From positions 39,599-103,598 of the forward strand of contig JAHFUR010000013.1 of the NCBI GenBank assembly GCA_023264995.1: 64,000 nt of DNA, written 5' to 3'. Origin of the DNA: Acidimicrobiia bacterium. Lineage in GTDB: Bacteria; Actinomycetota; Acidimicrobiia; Acidimicrobiales; AC-14. This document shows, in pieces, positions 1-8,542 of the stretch. The notes under the pieces are model-generated. The model was not told the origin of the DNA. It saw only the letters and a list, made by a program, of their open reading frames with translations, and did no database searches. The first letter of the stretch is position 1. Each line of letters opens with the position of its first letter. The translations under genes and the position numbers were made by a program.

Positions 1-1697
1 TCTGGACGGAGAGTGGCCATTCCACCGCCGACGGAGACCGGGCCGGAGGACGAGAGGACGACGTCGCCGGCGGGCACCGGCACCGCCGCCGGCTGCGAGC
101 CGAGGTTGCAGGCCACCGTCAGCGGGCCTCGAACCATGACCAGCCATCGCCCGGCCTCGTCGAAGGCAACGTCCGCCGGCGCGTCCAGATGCCCCATCGA
201 GCGGCGCAAGCCGATCAACCGACGGTGCCACTCGAGCAGGCCGGCGTGGGGCTCCTGGGACAGCTCGTCCCAGTCGAGCCTCGACTGCTCGAAGGTCTTG
301 GGGGCCTGGGGGTCGGGGACCTCCGAGGGTGACCAGCCGAAGGCGGCGAACTCGCGCCGGCGGCCCTCGCTGACGGCCCGGCCCAGCTTCGGGTCCTCAT
401 GGTCGGTGAAGTACAGGAACGGCGTGGCCGCGCCCCATTCCTCGCCCTGGAAGAGCATGGGCACCGACGGGCCGAGCAGGACCAGCGCCGCCGCCGCCCG
501 CAGGAGGCCGTCGCTCAGCAGCATGGACGTACGGGCGCCGTCGGCCCGGTTGCCGACCTGGTCGTGGTTCTGGAGGTAGCCGAGGAACCGGGTGGCGGGG
601 AGACCCGCCGGCGAGCGGCCGTGGCGGCGCCGGCGGTGCGCCGAGTACCCCCCGTCGTAGACGAAGGCCTGGCGGAGGGCCTTGGCCAGCTGGGCCATCG
701 AGCCGAAGTCGCCGTAGTAGCCGGCCCGCTCGCCGGTGAGGAGGGCGTGGAGCGCATGGTGGAAGTCGTCGCTCCACTGGGCGTCGATCCCATACCCGCC
801 GGCGGACCGCTCGGCCACCATTCGGGGGTCGTTCAGGTCGCTCTCGGCCACGAGGAACTTGGGCAAGCCGAGCTGAGCTTCGAGGTCGTCGACCCGGGCG
901 GCCAGCTCCTCGAGGATGTGCGTCGCCGAGGTGTCGACGATGGCATGCACCGCGTCGAGGCGGAGGCCGTCGGCGTGGTAGTCCCGCAGCCACATGAGGG
1001 CGTTGTCGACGACGAACGCCCGTACCGCGTCGCTGTCGGGGCCGTCGAGGTTGACCGCCTCGCCCCAGGGGGTGCTGTAGCGGTCGGTGAAGTACGGCCC
1101 GAACTCGGACAGGTAGTTCCCGGCCGGCCCGAGGTGGTTGTAGACCACGTCGACGATGACCGACAGGCCCCGGGCATGGCAGGCGTCGACCAGCCGCTTG
1201 AGCCCCTCGGGGCCACCGTCGGCCGACTTGGGGGCGTAGAGGTCGACCCCGTCGTACCCCCATCCCCACCGGCCCGGGTACTCGACCACGGGCAGCAGCT
1301 CCACGGCCGTGACCCCGAGGTCGACGAGGTGGTCGAGCTTGGGCACCACGCCGTCGTAGGTGGCCTCGGGCGAGAAGGTGCCGACGTGCAGCTCGTAGAC
1401 CACGGCCTCCGCCAGCGGCACTCCCCCGTCCCACGCACCGTCGGTCCAGGCGAAGGCGCCGTGGTCGACCAGGCGCGACGGCCCGTGGACGCCGGCCGGC
1501 TGCCACGCCGACCGGGGGTCGGGACGGGGCGGGCCGCCGTCGAGCGAGTAGGCGTAGTCGTCGCCCGGGCCGGCGCCGGCGACCTCGACGGTGAACCAGC
1601 CCCGGTCGTCGGGGCCGTCAAGGCCGTGACGACCGCCGTCGCCCAAGACCAGGTCGACCTGCCGGGCGCGGGGGGCCCACACCCGGAACGACGTCAT
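1..1697 (-). CDS. treZ: Malto-oligosyltrehalose trehalohydrolase, partial at the window edge
   Basis: GH13 enzyme that hydrolyses the terminal maltooligosyl-trehalose bond and releases trehalose; cytoplasmic second step of the TreY-TreZ pathway. 565 residues are visible and the frame is still open at base 1; the family is about 580 long, so only a short C-terminal tail is missing. The N-terminus (MTSFRVWAPRARQ) is the usual E-set domain. GH13 catalytic motifs are intact: GLRLDAVHA (nucleophile D248), LVAESD (acid/base E285) and NHDQVGNR (D379). The ATG overlaps the treY TGA as ATGA, so translation is probably coupled. Family assignment is secure. Confidence 0.96.
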   Translation of the reverse strand, partial: MTSFRVWAPRARQVDLVLGDGGRHGLDGPDDRGWFTVEVAGAGPGDDYAYSLDGGPPRPDPRSAWQPAGVHGPSRLVDHGAFAWTDGAWDGGVPLAEAVVYELHVGTFSPEATYDGVVPKLDHLVDLGVTAVELLPVVEYPGRWGWGYDGVDLYAPKSADGGPEGLKRLVDACHARGLSVIVDVVYNHLGPAGNYLSEFGPYFTDRYSTPWGEAVNLDGPDSDAVRAFVVDNALMWLRDYHADGLRLDAVHAIVDTSATHILEELAARVDDLEAQLGLPKFLVAESDLNDPRMVAERSAGGYGIDAQWSDDFHHALHALLTGERAGYYGDFGSMAQLAKALRQAFVYDGGYSAHRRRRHGRSPAGLPATRFLGYLQNHDQVGNRADGARTSMLLSDGLLRAAAALVLLGPSVPMLFQGEEWGAATPFLYFTDHEDPKLGRAVSEGRRREFAAFGWSPSEVPDPQAPKTFEQSRLDWDELSQEPHAGLLEWHRRLIGLRRSMGHLDAPADVAFDEAGRWLVMVRGPLTVACNLGSQPAAVPVPAGDVVLSSSGPVSVGGGMATLRP

Positions 1698-4351
1698 GGG
1701 GACAGTCTCACCAGGAGGGCCATCGGGAAACCGTCGAGCAGGCCGGCCAGCGCCACCGGCCCCCCGTCCACCGTCGTCCCGCTCAGCTCGTCGGCCCACC
1801 GCCCCGGCGGGAGCTCGACGGTCGTGCCCCCCCACCCGTCGCGCAGCCCGAGCACCAGCCGAGGGACGACCACAGCCACGTCGTCACCGCGCAGGTAGGC
1901 GACGACGTTGGCCGCCCGTTCGCCGGCGGCGTCGAGGGGCCGGTACCCCACCGGGGCAGCCAAGTAGCGCCGGCGCACGTCGAGCGCCCGCCGGGTGAGC
2001 CACAGCTTGGCCGTGCCCTCGTCGCCGGCGGCGGCCAGGCCGGCCAACACGTCGGCCGCCGTGGCCGTCTTCGCCGCCTCAAGCAGGCGCCGGCGCAGGG
2101 CGTAGTCCACGGGCCGGCGGTTGTCGGGGTCGACCAGGCTCAGGTCCCACAGCTCGGTGCCCTGGTAGATGTCGGGCATGCCGGGCGAGGTCAGCTTGAG
2201 CAGCTGCTGGGCCAGCGACGTCACCCGGCCCGCCGGCACCAGGGGCTCGACGAAGGCGGCCAGGTCGGCCTGGAAGCCGGCGTCGCCGACGACCCCTTCC
2301 ACGAAGGCGGCCATCGCCTCGTCGTACTCGGGCACCGGCTCGATCCATGACGTGTGCTCCTTGGCCTCCCGAGACGCCTTCTCCATGAACTTCTTGGCCC
2401 GGTCGACGTCGAGGGGGTGGGCGCCGGCCAGCACCTGGTAGAGCAGGTACTCGGCGTTGCGATCGGGCCGGTCGCCCCGCTTGTGGCGGCCGTTCATGGC
2501 CGACCACCGGCCCACCGCCGCCGCCCATTCGGCCGGGATCTCCGAGAGCAGGTTGATGCGGGCCCGCACGTCTTCGCTGCGCTTGGTGTCGTGGGTCGAG
2601 GTGGCCAGCATGGTGGCCGGCCAGTCGGTGGCCATCCGGGCGTTGGCCGCGTGGAAGTGGGCCGGGGGTAGCCCGAAACGGCCGGGGTCGCCGCCCACCT
2701 CGTTGAGCGAGACCAGGCGGTTGTACTGGTAGAAGGTGGTGTCCTCCACGCCCTTGGCCATGACCGCCCCGCTGAGTTGCTGGAAGCGCAGGGCGAAGTC
2801 GTCCTCCTGGGGCCCGGGCGTGCGCATCAGCAGGATGTGGGCGATGAAGGCGAACAGGTCGGGGTCGACGTCGCCCCGCCGGCGCCGGGCCCGGCCGACG
2901 GCGGCGTGCACCTGGGCCACGTCGTCGGCCGACGGCTCGGTCCCGCCGGGGCGGCTGTAGGTCCGGTACACGTCGAGGCAGGCCAGCAGCTCGCGGACGG
3001 CGCGGCTCAGGTCCTGGCGGGTGTGGTCGCGCTGGCGCCGGTGGCGGTCGCAGACCCACACCAGCAGGTTGGCCAGACGGTTGACGTCCGCGGCCAGCAC
3101 CTCGCTCATGACCAGGTGCTTGTTGTGGTGGACCATGGCCGCGTAGACCCGGGGCTCGCCGACGAACGACTCGTACAGCTCGCTCAGCGGCACCTCCCCG
3201 GCCGGGTCGACGAACAGGGGGCTGACGGCGGCGGCGAAGTCGTACCCGGTGGTGCCGTCGACCTGCCAGTCGGCGGGCAGGACCTCGTCGTGCTCGAGGA
3301 TCTTCTCGACCACCACGTACACGTCGGGCCCGACCGCGCCCCGCAGGAGGCGGAGGTACTCGGCCGGCTGGCGCAGCCCGTCGACGTGGTCGACGCGGAG
3401 CCCGGTCACCGACCCGTCGCGGACGAGCTGGACCATCTTCTCGTGGGTGTCGGCGAAGACGAACAGGTTCTCGCTGCGCAGGCCGATCAGGCTGGTGATG
3501 TCGAAGAAACGGCGGTAGTCCAGCTCCTGGCCGGCCACCTTCCAGAACGCCAGCCGGTAGTTCTGGCGCTGGAGCAGGGCGTCGACCGCCTCGGGGTCGG
3601 CGTTGAGGTCGGCCACCGCCTCATCGACCGCGGCGGCGACATCGGGGTGCTCCTCGAACAGCTCGGCCAGGTTGGTGCGGAGCACCTCCTTGTCCCGGTG
3701 GCGCTCCTCGACGCTGTCCCGGTCGGTGGCCACCGACGGCGGGAGCCGGCCCAGGGCGGTGGCGATGCTGCCCAGGGTGTCCGAGCCGATGCGCCGGCCC
3801 ACGGGACCGAGCACGTCGTTCAGGGAGCTGGGGGAGATGGGGGCGGCCTCGTCGAAGTACCGGAACTCGAACGATCCCCTGTCGCGCACCACGGTGATCT
3901 CGCCCCGGTCGATGCACCGGCCCACGTGGTCACCGAGGATGGGGAGCAGGACGCGCTGGCGCATGCGCTCCTCGGGCGGGTCCCAGTCGATGTCGAAGTA
4001 GGTGGCATACCGGCTCGACGGGCCGTTCTCCAGCACGTCCCACCACCAGGCGTTGGCCCGGCCGGCGATGGCCATGTGGTTGGGCACGATGTCGACCACC
4101 TGGCTCATGCCCCGGGCGGCCAGCGCCTGGCACAGCCGGGCGTAGGCCTCGTCGCCCCCCAGCTCGACGTTCAGCCGGTGGTGGTCGACGACGTCGTAGC
4201 CGTGAGTGCTCCCGGCGGCGGCCTGGAGGAACGGCGAGCAGTACAGGTGGCTGATGCCCAGGTCGGCCAGGTAGTCGACGATGGCCGCAGCGTCGTCGAA
4301 GGTGAAGCCGGCGTGGAGCTGCACACGGTACGTCGCACGGGGGGTCGCCAT
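1694..4351 (-). CDS. treY: Maltooligosyl trehalose synthase
   Basis: GH13 intramolecular transglycosylase that converts the reducing end of maltodextrins to a trehalose unit. 885 residues, slightly long for the family. The N-terminus ATYRVQLHAGFTF and the motifs GLRVDHVDGLR (nucleophile D321), YVVVEK (E349) and TSTHDTKRSEDVRAR are typical of TreY. The start was set at 4351 because AAGGAG lies a few bases upstream; the frame is open 18 codons further, but those residues do not look like TreY. It lies 14 bp downstream of the epimerase gene and overlaps treZ by 4 bp, so this looks like one transcript. No treX debranching enzyme is visible. Confidence 0.97.
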   Translation of the reverse strand: MATPRATYRVQLHAGFTFDDAAAIVDYLADLGISHLYCSPFLQAAAGSTHGYDVVDHHRLNVELGGDEAYARLCQALAARGMSQVVDIVPNHMAIAGRANAWWWDVLENGPSSRYATYFDIDWDPPEERMRQRVLLPILGDHVGRCIDRGEITVVRDRGSFEFRYFDEAAPISPSSLNDVLGPVGRRIGSDTLGSIATALGRLPPSVATDRDSVEERHRDKEVLRTNLAELFEEHPDVAAAVDEAVADLNADPEAVDALLQRQNYRLAFWKVAGQELDYRRFFDITSLIGLRSENLFVFADTHEKMVQLVRDGSVTGLRVDHVDGLRQPAEYLRLLRGAVGPDVYVVVEKILEHDEVLPADWQVDGTTGYDFAAAVSPLFVDPAGEVPLSELYESFVGEPRVYAAMVHHNKHLVMSEVLAADVNRLANLLVWVCDRHRRQRDHTRQDLSRAVRELLACLDVYRTYSRPGGTEPSADDVAQVHAAVGRARRRRGDVDPDLFAFIAHILLMRTPGPQEDDFALRFQQLSGAVMAKGVEDTTFYQYNRLVSLNEVGGDPGRFGLPPAHFHAANARMATDWPATMLATSTHDTKRSEDVRARINLLSEIPAEWAAAVGRWSAMNGRHKRGDRPDRNAEYLLYQVLAGAHPLDVDRAKKFMEKASREAKEHTSWIEPVPEYDEAMAAFVEGVVGDAGFQADLAAFVEPLVPAGRVTSLAQQLLKLTSPGMPDIYQGTELWDLSLVDPDNRRPVDYALRRRLLEAAKTATAADVLAGLAAAGDEGTAKLWLTRRALDVRRRYLAAPVGYRPLDAAGERAANVVAYLRGDDVAVVVPRLVLGLRDGWGGTTVELPPGRWADELSGTTVDGGPVALAGLLDGFPMALLVRLSP

Positions 4352-4365
4352 TCGCTCCTTCGACG

Positions 4366-5340
4366 CTACCCCCCGGATCGAGCGGCGAGCTGGTCGTACA
4401 CCCACCGGTAGGTCCGCTCGAGCCCCACCTCGAGGCGAATCGATGGTGCCCAGCCCAGGAGATCGTTGATGCGCGTGTTGTCGCTGTTCCTCCCGCGGAC
4501 ACCCTGGGCCGCGTCGGTGATGTACCGCCGCTCCAGTCTGACGCCGGCGATGCCTTCCAGGATGTCGACGAGCCGGTCGATCGAGACGAGCTGGTCACTC
4601 CCCAGATTGAGGGGCTCGGCAACGTCGCTGGCCACGATGCGGAGTGTGCCCTCGATACAGTCGTCGATGTACGTGAAACTTCGCGTCTGCCGACCGTCGC
4701 CCCACACCTCTAGGACCGGGCTGCCGCACAGCTTGGCGGCCGCGATCTTCCGGCAGAGGGCCGCCGGTGCCTTCTCCCTGCCACCCTCGAAGGTCCCCTC
4801 CGGTCCGTAGACGTTGTGGTAGCGGGCCACTCGCGTGGCCAACCCGAAGTCCGCCTCGAACTGGCGGCACAGGCGCTCACTGAAGAGCTTCTCCCACCCG
4901 TACCCCTCCTCGGGCATGGCCGGGTAGGCGTCCTCCTCGCGCAGACCGACGACATCGGGCCGGTCCTGATGCACCGCGGCGTAGACGCATGCAGACGAGG
5001 AGTAGAAGTACCGCTCGACGCCAAGGCGTTCCGCGGCGCGGAGCATGTGCACCGACGTCAGGACGGACAGCATGCACCGCGCCCGGTTCTTCTCGATGAA
5101 CCCGATCCCGCCCATGTCGGCGGCGAGGTTGAAGACCGTGTCAACTCCGTCGACGGCACCCATGGCCCCGGCGTCAGTTCCCACATCGAGGATGCAGTTC
5201 TCGGCCGTGTCGCTCCGCTGTTGCCACTCGGCGGTTGGTTTGGTGTCGACCGCCCGGACGACGACGCCCTCCCTTTCGAGGCGCCTGACGAGGTGGCCTC
5301 CTATGAACCCGCCGGCGCCAGTCACGACAGCCCGACGCAT
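4366..5340 (-). CDS. GDP-mannose 3,5-epimerase-like NAD-dependent epimerase
   Basis: Extended short-chain dehydrogenase of 324 residues. Visible: Rossmann motif GAGGFIGG (8-15), SSSACVY (114-120) and the catalytic Y-x3-K as GYGWEK (Y147, K151). The segment AADMGGIGFIEKN is the signature of GDP-mannose 3,5-epimerases, which convert GDP-D-mannose to GDP-L-galactose or GDP-L-gulose; ordinary UDP-glucose epimerases lack it. Start at the ATG before RRAVVTGAG; upstream codons overlap the glycosyltransferase. The gene follows the GT10 gene by 16 bp, so it may make that enzyme's nucleotide sugar (inference). A related GDP-sugar or UDP-sugar epimerase cannot be excluded. Confidence 0.85.
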   Translation of the reverse strand: MRRAVVTGAGGFIGGHLVRRLEREGVVVRAVDTKPTAEWQQRSDTAENCILDVGTDAGAMGAVDGVDTVFNLAADMGGIGFIEKNRARCMLSVLTSVHMLRAAERLGVERYFYSSSACVYAAVHQDRPDVVGLREEDAYPAMPEEGYGWEKLFSERLCRQFEADFGLATRVARYHNVYGPEGTFEGGREKAPAALCRKIAAAKLCGSPVLEVWGDGRQTRSFTYIDDCIEGTLRIVASDVAEPLNLGSDQLVSIDRLVDILEGIAGVRLERRYITDAAQGVRGRNSDNTRINDLLGWAPSIRLEVGLERTYRWVYDQLAARSGG

Positions 5341-5356
5341 GGGACGGGTCACGATC

Positions 5357-6349
5357 TCACCGGCCGGCGTCGTCGCCCGGGAGGCGGTCACGAACCAGCT
5401 CGGCGAGGCGGCAGAACGGGCGTGACCACGTCCCTTCCACCAGTCGTCGGAAGCCATCGCTGAGCCCGTCATCCTTCCAAGCCAGGTAGGCCTGGTACTC
5501 GTCGTCGTGGCGGTCGAGATGGTCGAGGTAGCGGGCCAGGTCGTCCGGTCCGGAGAAGTCGGCGGTGTCGATGTACGAGTGGGGGCCCGGGGCGAAGTCG
5601 GCCACGTTGGGCGCGCCCAGGTAGACCGGGACCGAGCCGGCAACCAGCGGGTCGAAAAACTTCTCCGTCACGTAGTCGGGCGCCACGGAGTTCTCGAAGG
5701 CCAGCGTGAACTTGTGGCGGCCGATCACCTCGATCTTGGCCGCCCTCGCCCGACCGGACCAGAGCCGCAGGTCGCCGGGCCGCGGTCCGTCGATCTCGGG
5801 GTGTGACGCTTCGCGCCAGAAGTAGTCGGGCGGGGCCTCGTCCTCCTCCGAGGTGGGCCAGGCCGCTGTCCTGGCGAATGCGCCGTACGACGCGACCTTG
5901 AGGCGCCGCATCAGCCCGGCTGCGTATGCATTCCGGCCACTGCGGTCGTAGGAGTTCGACTGCACCCGGGCGACGGGGGCGACGGCCGTCTTCGGCGCGG
6001 GAGGTCGGAGCAGGTCGGCGACGAGGTGTTCCGACAGGTAGGGGACCCAGACATCGGCCGAGCGCTGGTACGTCATGGTCAGGTCGAAGCCGGCGATGAC
6101 GGCGGGGTCGGCCAGGGCCGGAATGCTGGCGTCGCTCTCCATGGAGAACGCCACCCAAACCTGGCCGGGGCGCCTGTGCGCCTTCACGGCCGCCGTCAGG
6201 TGCGAGCCCTCGACGACCACGGCGTCGGCATGGGCGAGCCGCGTGGGATCGGCGGTGAACTCACATGGCCACGGGTCACCGCATGGCTCGAGCCACCAGC
6301 CCGGGTTGAAACCGTGGAGCGCGAGAAGAAGGCGGCGACCGCCAGTCAC
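5357..6349 (-). CDS. Glycosyltransferase family 10 (fucosyltransferase-like)
   Basis: 330-residue GT10 enzyme. The diagnostic block is present at about residues 213-247: KFTLAFENS, then DYVTEKFFDPLVAGSVPVYLG, split here because it is long; this is the GDP-sugar-binding motif of alpha-1,3/1,4-fucosyltransferases. The upstream TYQRSADVWVPY (about 93-104) matches the family's TYRRDSD motif. The start is taken as the GTG at 6349, 38 bp after the previous stop; no strong ribosome site is visible, so it is tentative. The partner gene encodes a GDP-mannose 3,5-epimerase, so the donor could be GDP-L-galactose or GDP-L-gulose instead of GDP-L-fucose (inference). Acceptor unknown. Confidence 0.9.
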   Translation of the reverse strand: MTGGRRLLLALHGFNPGWWLEPCGDPWPCEFTADPTRLAHADAVVVEGSHLTAAVKAHRRPGQVWVAFSMESDASIPALADPAVIAGFDLTMTYQRSADVWVPYLSEHLVADLLRPPAPKTAVAPVARVQSNSYDRSGRNAYAAGLMRRLKVASYGAFARTAAWPTSEEDEAPPDYFWREASHPEIDGPRPGDLRLWSGRARAAKIEVIGRHKFTLAFENSVAPDYVTEKFFDPLVAGSVPVYLGAPNVADFAPGPHSYIDTADFSGPDDLARYLDHLDRHDDEYQAYLAWKDDGLSDGFRRLVEGTWSRPFCRLAELVRDRLPGDDAGR

Positions 6350-6386
6350 CGGTTCGTGCCGCCCGCGGTCCCGAGTGGGCGATGGA

Positions 6387-7049
6387 TCAGGCCGGAGCGC
6401 CGTCGGCGGGGCCGTTCCCCGGCTCGGACGCCTGAGCCTGGGCCCGACGGTGGGCGGCCACGCCCGCGGCAATGGCAGCCGCCGGGAGGACGGCGGCGGC
6501 CGCCTTTACGGCCGAAAGGACCCCGCCGCCCCGTTCCGAGCTGGACGGCGGGACAGCCTCGCCGAGCTCAGGGGCGCCGACGGCCAGCGGGTAGGCGGCA
6601 GGGGTCACCTCGTGGGTGACAGAGCGTGAGCTGCTCGGGCAGAAGTCCCCGCTCCCGAGGAACGTCGCCGTGATCGTGTGCGTCCCTAGAGCCAGCGCAC
6701 TGGTGGTCAGTTGGGCACTGCCGTCGGCCGGCGCTGTTCCCAGGCTCTTGCCGTCGTCGAAGAACTCGACCAGGCCCTCGTGCACGTTCGAACTGCCGCT
6801 GCAACACGAAAGTACGGCGGTGATGGTGACGAGCTGGCCCTGGACGGACGGGGAGGGCTGGACTGCGTTGCTGAAGAAGAGCGTCCTGGTAGAAGTCCCG
6901 CACTCGGCGGCCGAAGCCTCGGACCACGAGGCCATGTCGAACGAGGCGATCGCCGGCACGGCGAAGGCGCTGCCGATCGCCAACCGCTTGAGGAAGGCCC
7001 GCCGGTCAAGACCGACTCCGGCCAGCAGCTCATCGTCGAACTCAGCCAT
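6387..7049 (-). CDS. Tat-exported bacterial Ig-like domain protein with C-terminal anchor
   Basis: 220 residues. N-terminal twin-arginine signal DRRAFLKR followed by a hydrophobic stretch, then an AEC mature region. Residues about 60-155 form a bacterial Ig-like (Big_3) repeat with VTITAVL...GLVEFFDDGKSLG and LGTHTITATFLGSGDF. An Ala-rich hydrophobic segment near the C-terminus is followed by RR residues, like a membrane anchor. The start at 7049 has GGGGGGA just upstream. It is first in the minus-strand run with the GT10 and epimerase genes and divergent from the PqqD-like gene. It could be a glycosylated surface protein, which is inference from position only. Confidence 0.8.
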   Translation of the reverse strand: MAEFDDELLAGVGLDRRAFLKRLAIGSAFAVPAIASFDMASWSEASAAECGTSTRTLFFSNAVQPSPSVQGQLVTITAVLSCCSGSSNVHEGLVEFFDDGKSLGTAPADGSAQLTTSALALGTHTITATFLGSGDFCPSSSRSVTHEVTPAAYPLAVGAPELGEAVPPSSSERGGGVLSAVKAAAAVLPAAAIAAGVAAHRRAQAQASEPGNGPADGAPA

Positions 7050-7095
7050 CGTCCCCCCGGTACGAGATGCGTCGCCGGACGATACTTGACCGGTC

Positions 7096-7374
7096 GTGGG
7101 TGCGGGAGATGACGAGATCGACGAGAAGCCCTGCATGGTGGGAGCGCTGGAGATCAGCGTCGTCACCGATGGCTCGGTGGTCTACGACCCTCGCCGGGAC
7201 CGGGTGCACTACCTGAACCGGACCGCGGCCCTCATCCTGGAGCTGTGCACAGGTGAGCACGATGCCGCCACCATGGCCCGGGTCCTCCAGGCAGCCTATG
7301 AGCTGGAACACGCCCCCGAGGCGGAGACGCGGGCGGCCCTCGAACAGCTGGCGGGCGAAGGCCTGATCGCCTGA
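7096..7374 (+). CDS. PqqD-like small protein
   Basis: 92 residues with the PqqD/RRE-type fold signature: DGSVVYDPRRDRVHYLNRTA, then an ILELCTG helix and a C-terminal LEQLAGEGLI helix. PqqD-like domains bind precursor peptides for radical-SAM and other peptide-modifying enzymes, but no radical-SAM gene or obvious precursor is seen nearby. The GTG start at 7096 gives full length. An in-frame ATG at 7135 with GAGAAG upstream is an alternative and would keep the whole domain. Divergent from the Tat/Ig gene across 46 bp. Family is fairly secure; function unknown. Confidence 0.8.
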   Translation: MGAGDDEIDEKPCMVGALEISVVTDGSVVYDPRRDRVHYLNRTAALILELCTGEHDAATMARVLQAAYELEHAPEAETRAALEQLAGEGLIA

Positions 7375-7401
7375 CCGCGCCCCTGGCGCGACGATGGCCG
7401 C

Positions 7402-8478
7402 ATGCAGCTGCCGGTGATGCCGCCCGTCAAGCCCATGCTGGCCAAGCTGGCCCGGGAGATGCCGGCGCCGGCGGGCATGCTCTACGAGCCCAAGTGGGAC
7501 GGGTTCCGGTGCATCGCCTTCCGCGACGGCGACGAGATCGAGCTCGGTAGCCGCAACGAGAAGCCCCTGACCCGCTACTTCCCCGAGCTGCTGCCGGCCC
7601 TGCGGGCCAACGTGCCCGAGCGGTGCGTGCTCGACGGCGAGATCGTGATCGCCGGCGCCGGCGGGCTCGACTTCGAGGCCCTGCTCCAGCGCATCCACCC
7701 CGCGGCGTCACGGGTCAAGATGCTGGCGGCGACCACGCCGGCGTCGTTCGTGGCCTTCGACATCCTGGCCCTCGGCGACGACGACCTGCGGCACCTGCCG
7801 TTCGGCGAGCGCCGCGAGGCCCTCGTCGCCGCCCTGGCCGGCGCCCGGCCGCCGGTGCACCTCACGCCGGCCACCGGCGACGCCGGCGTGGCCGCGGAGT
7901 GGTTCGACCGCTTCGAGGGCGCCGGCCTCGACGGGGTGGTGGCCAAGCCGCTGGCCCTGCCCTACCGGGAGGACGAGCGGGTCATGTGGAAGGTCAAGCA
8001 CGCCCGCACGGCCGACTGCGTGGTGGCCGGGTTCCGGACGCACAAGGACGGCGCCGGCGTCGGCTCGCTCCTCCTCGGCCTCTACGACGACCAGGGCACG
8101 CTCCACCACGTCGGCGTGGCCTCCTCGTTCAGCGTGGCCCGGCGCTCCGAGCTGGTCGGCGAGCTGGCGCCCTACCGCGCCGACGCGCTCGCCGGCCACC
8201 CGTGGGCGGCGTGGGCCGAGGCCGAGGCCGAGGCCCGGGCCGCCGGCGGCCGGATGCCCGGCGGCCAGAGCCGCTGGAACGCCGGGCGCACCATGGAGTG
8301 GGAGCCCCTCCGCCCCGAGCTGGTGGCCGAGGTGGCCTTCGACCACCTCCAGGGCGACCGCTTCCGCCACGCCACCAGCTTCGTGCGGTGGCGCCCCGAG
8401 CGCGACCCGGCGTCGTGCACCTACGGGCAGCTCGACGCCACCGTGCCCGAGGAACTGGCCGCCGTGTTCGGCGCCTGA
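7402..8478 (+). CDS. ligC: ATP-dependent DNA ligase, LigC type
   Basis: 358 residues. The N-terminus MQLPVMPPVKPMLAK and overall length match mycobacterial LigC. Adenylation motif I is YEPKWDGFR with nucleophile K31; ELGSRNEKPLTRYFPE and VLDGEI follow, and EGAGLDGVVAKP and VMWKVKHARTADC are motifs IV and V. The C-terminal half is the OB-fold domain. The family seals nicks in short-patch repair and is accessory to the NAD-dependent replicative ligase. No Ku or polymerase domain gene is adjacent. The sigma factor gene begins about 65 bp downstream. Confidence 0.95.
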   Translation: MQLPVMPPVKPMLAKLAREMPAPAGMLYEPKWDGFRCIAFRDGDEIELGSRNEKPLTRYFPELLPALRANVPERCVLDGEIVIAGAGGLDFEALLQRIHPAASRVKMLAATTPASFVAFDILALGDDDLRHLPFGERREALVAALAGARPPVHLTPATGDAGVAAEWFDRFEGAGLDGVVAKPLALPYREDERVMWKVKHARTADCVVAGFRTHKDGAGVGSLLLGLYDDQGTLHHVGVASSFSVARRSELVGELAPYRADALAGHPWAAWAEAEAEARAAGGRMPGGQSRWNAGRTMEWEPLRPELVAEVAFDHLQGDRFRHATSFVRWRPERDPASCTYGQLDATVPEELAAVFGA

Positions 8479-8542
8479 ACCCGGCCTTTCGCGCCGGCGG
8501 CACCTCTGCTACCTTGACGTGCGCAGCTCCTGGGAGGCGTTC

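Noticed and set aside
399..4411. Long plus-strand open frames opposite treZ and treY
   Set aside because: Composition is Val/Gly/Arg/His-rich with no recognisable domain; the minus strand carries clear GH13 enzymes.
8519..8542. GTG start for the sigma factor
   Set aside because: No ribosome site, and it falls next to a probable -10; the TTG at 8543 has GGGAGG at ideal spacing.
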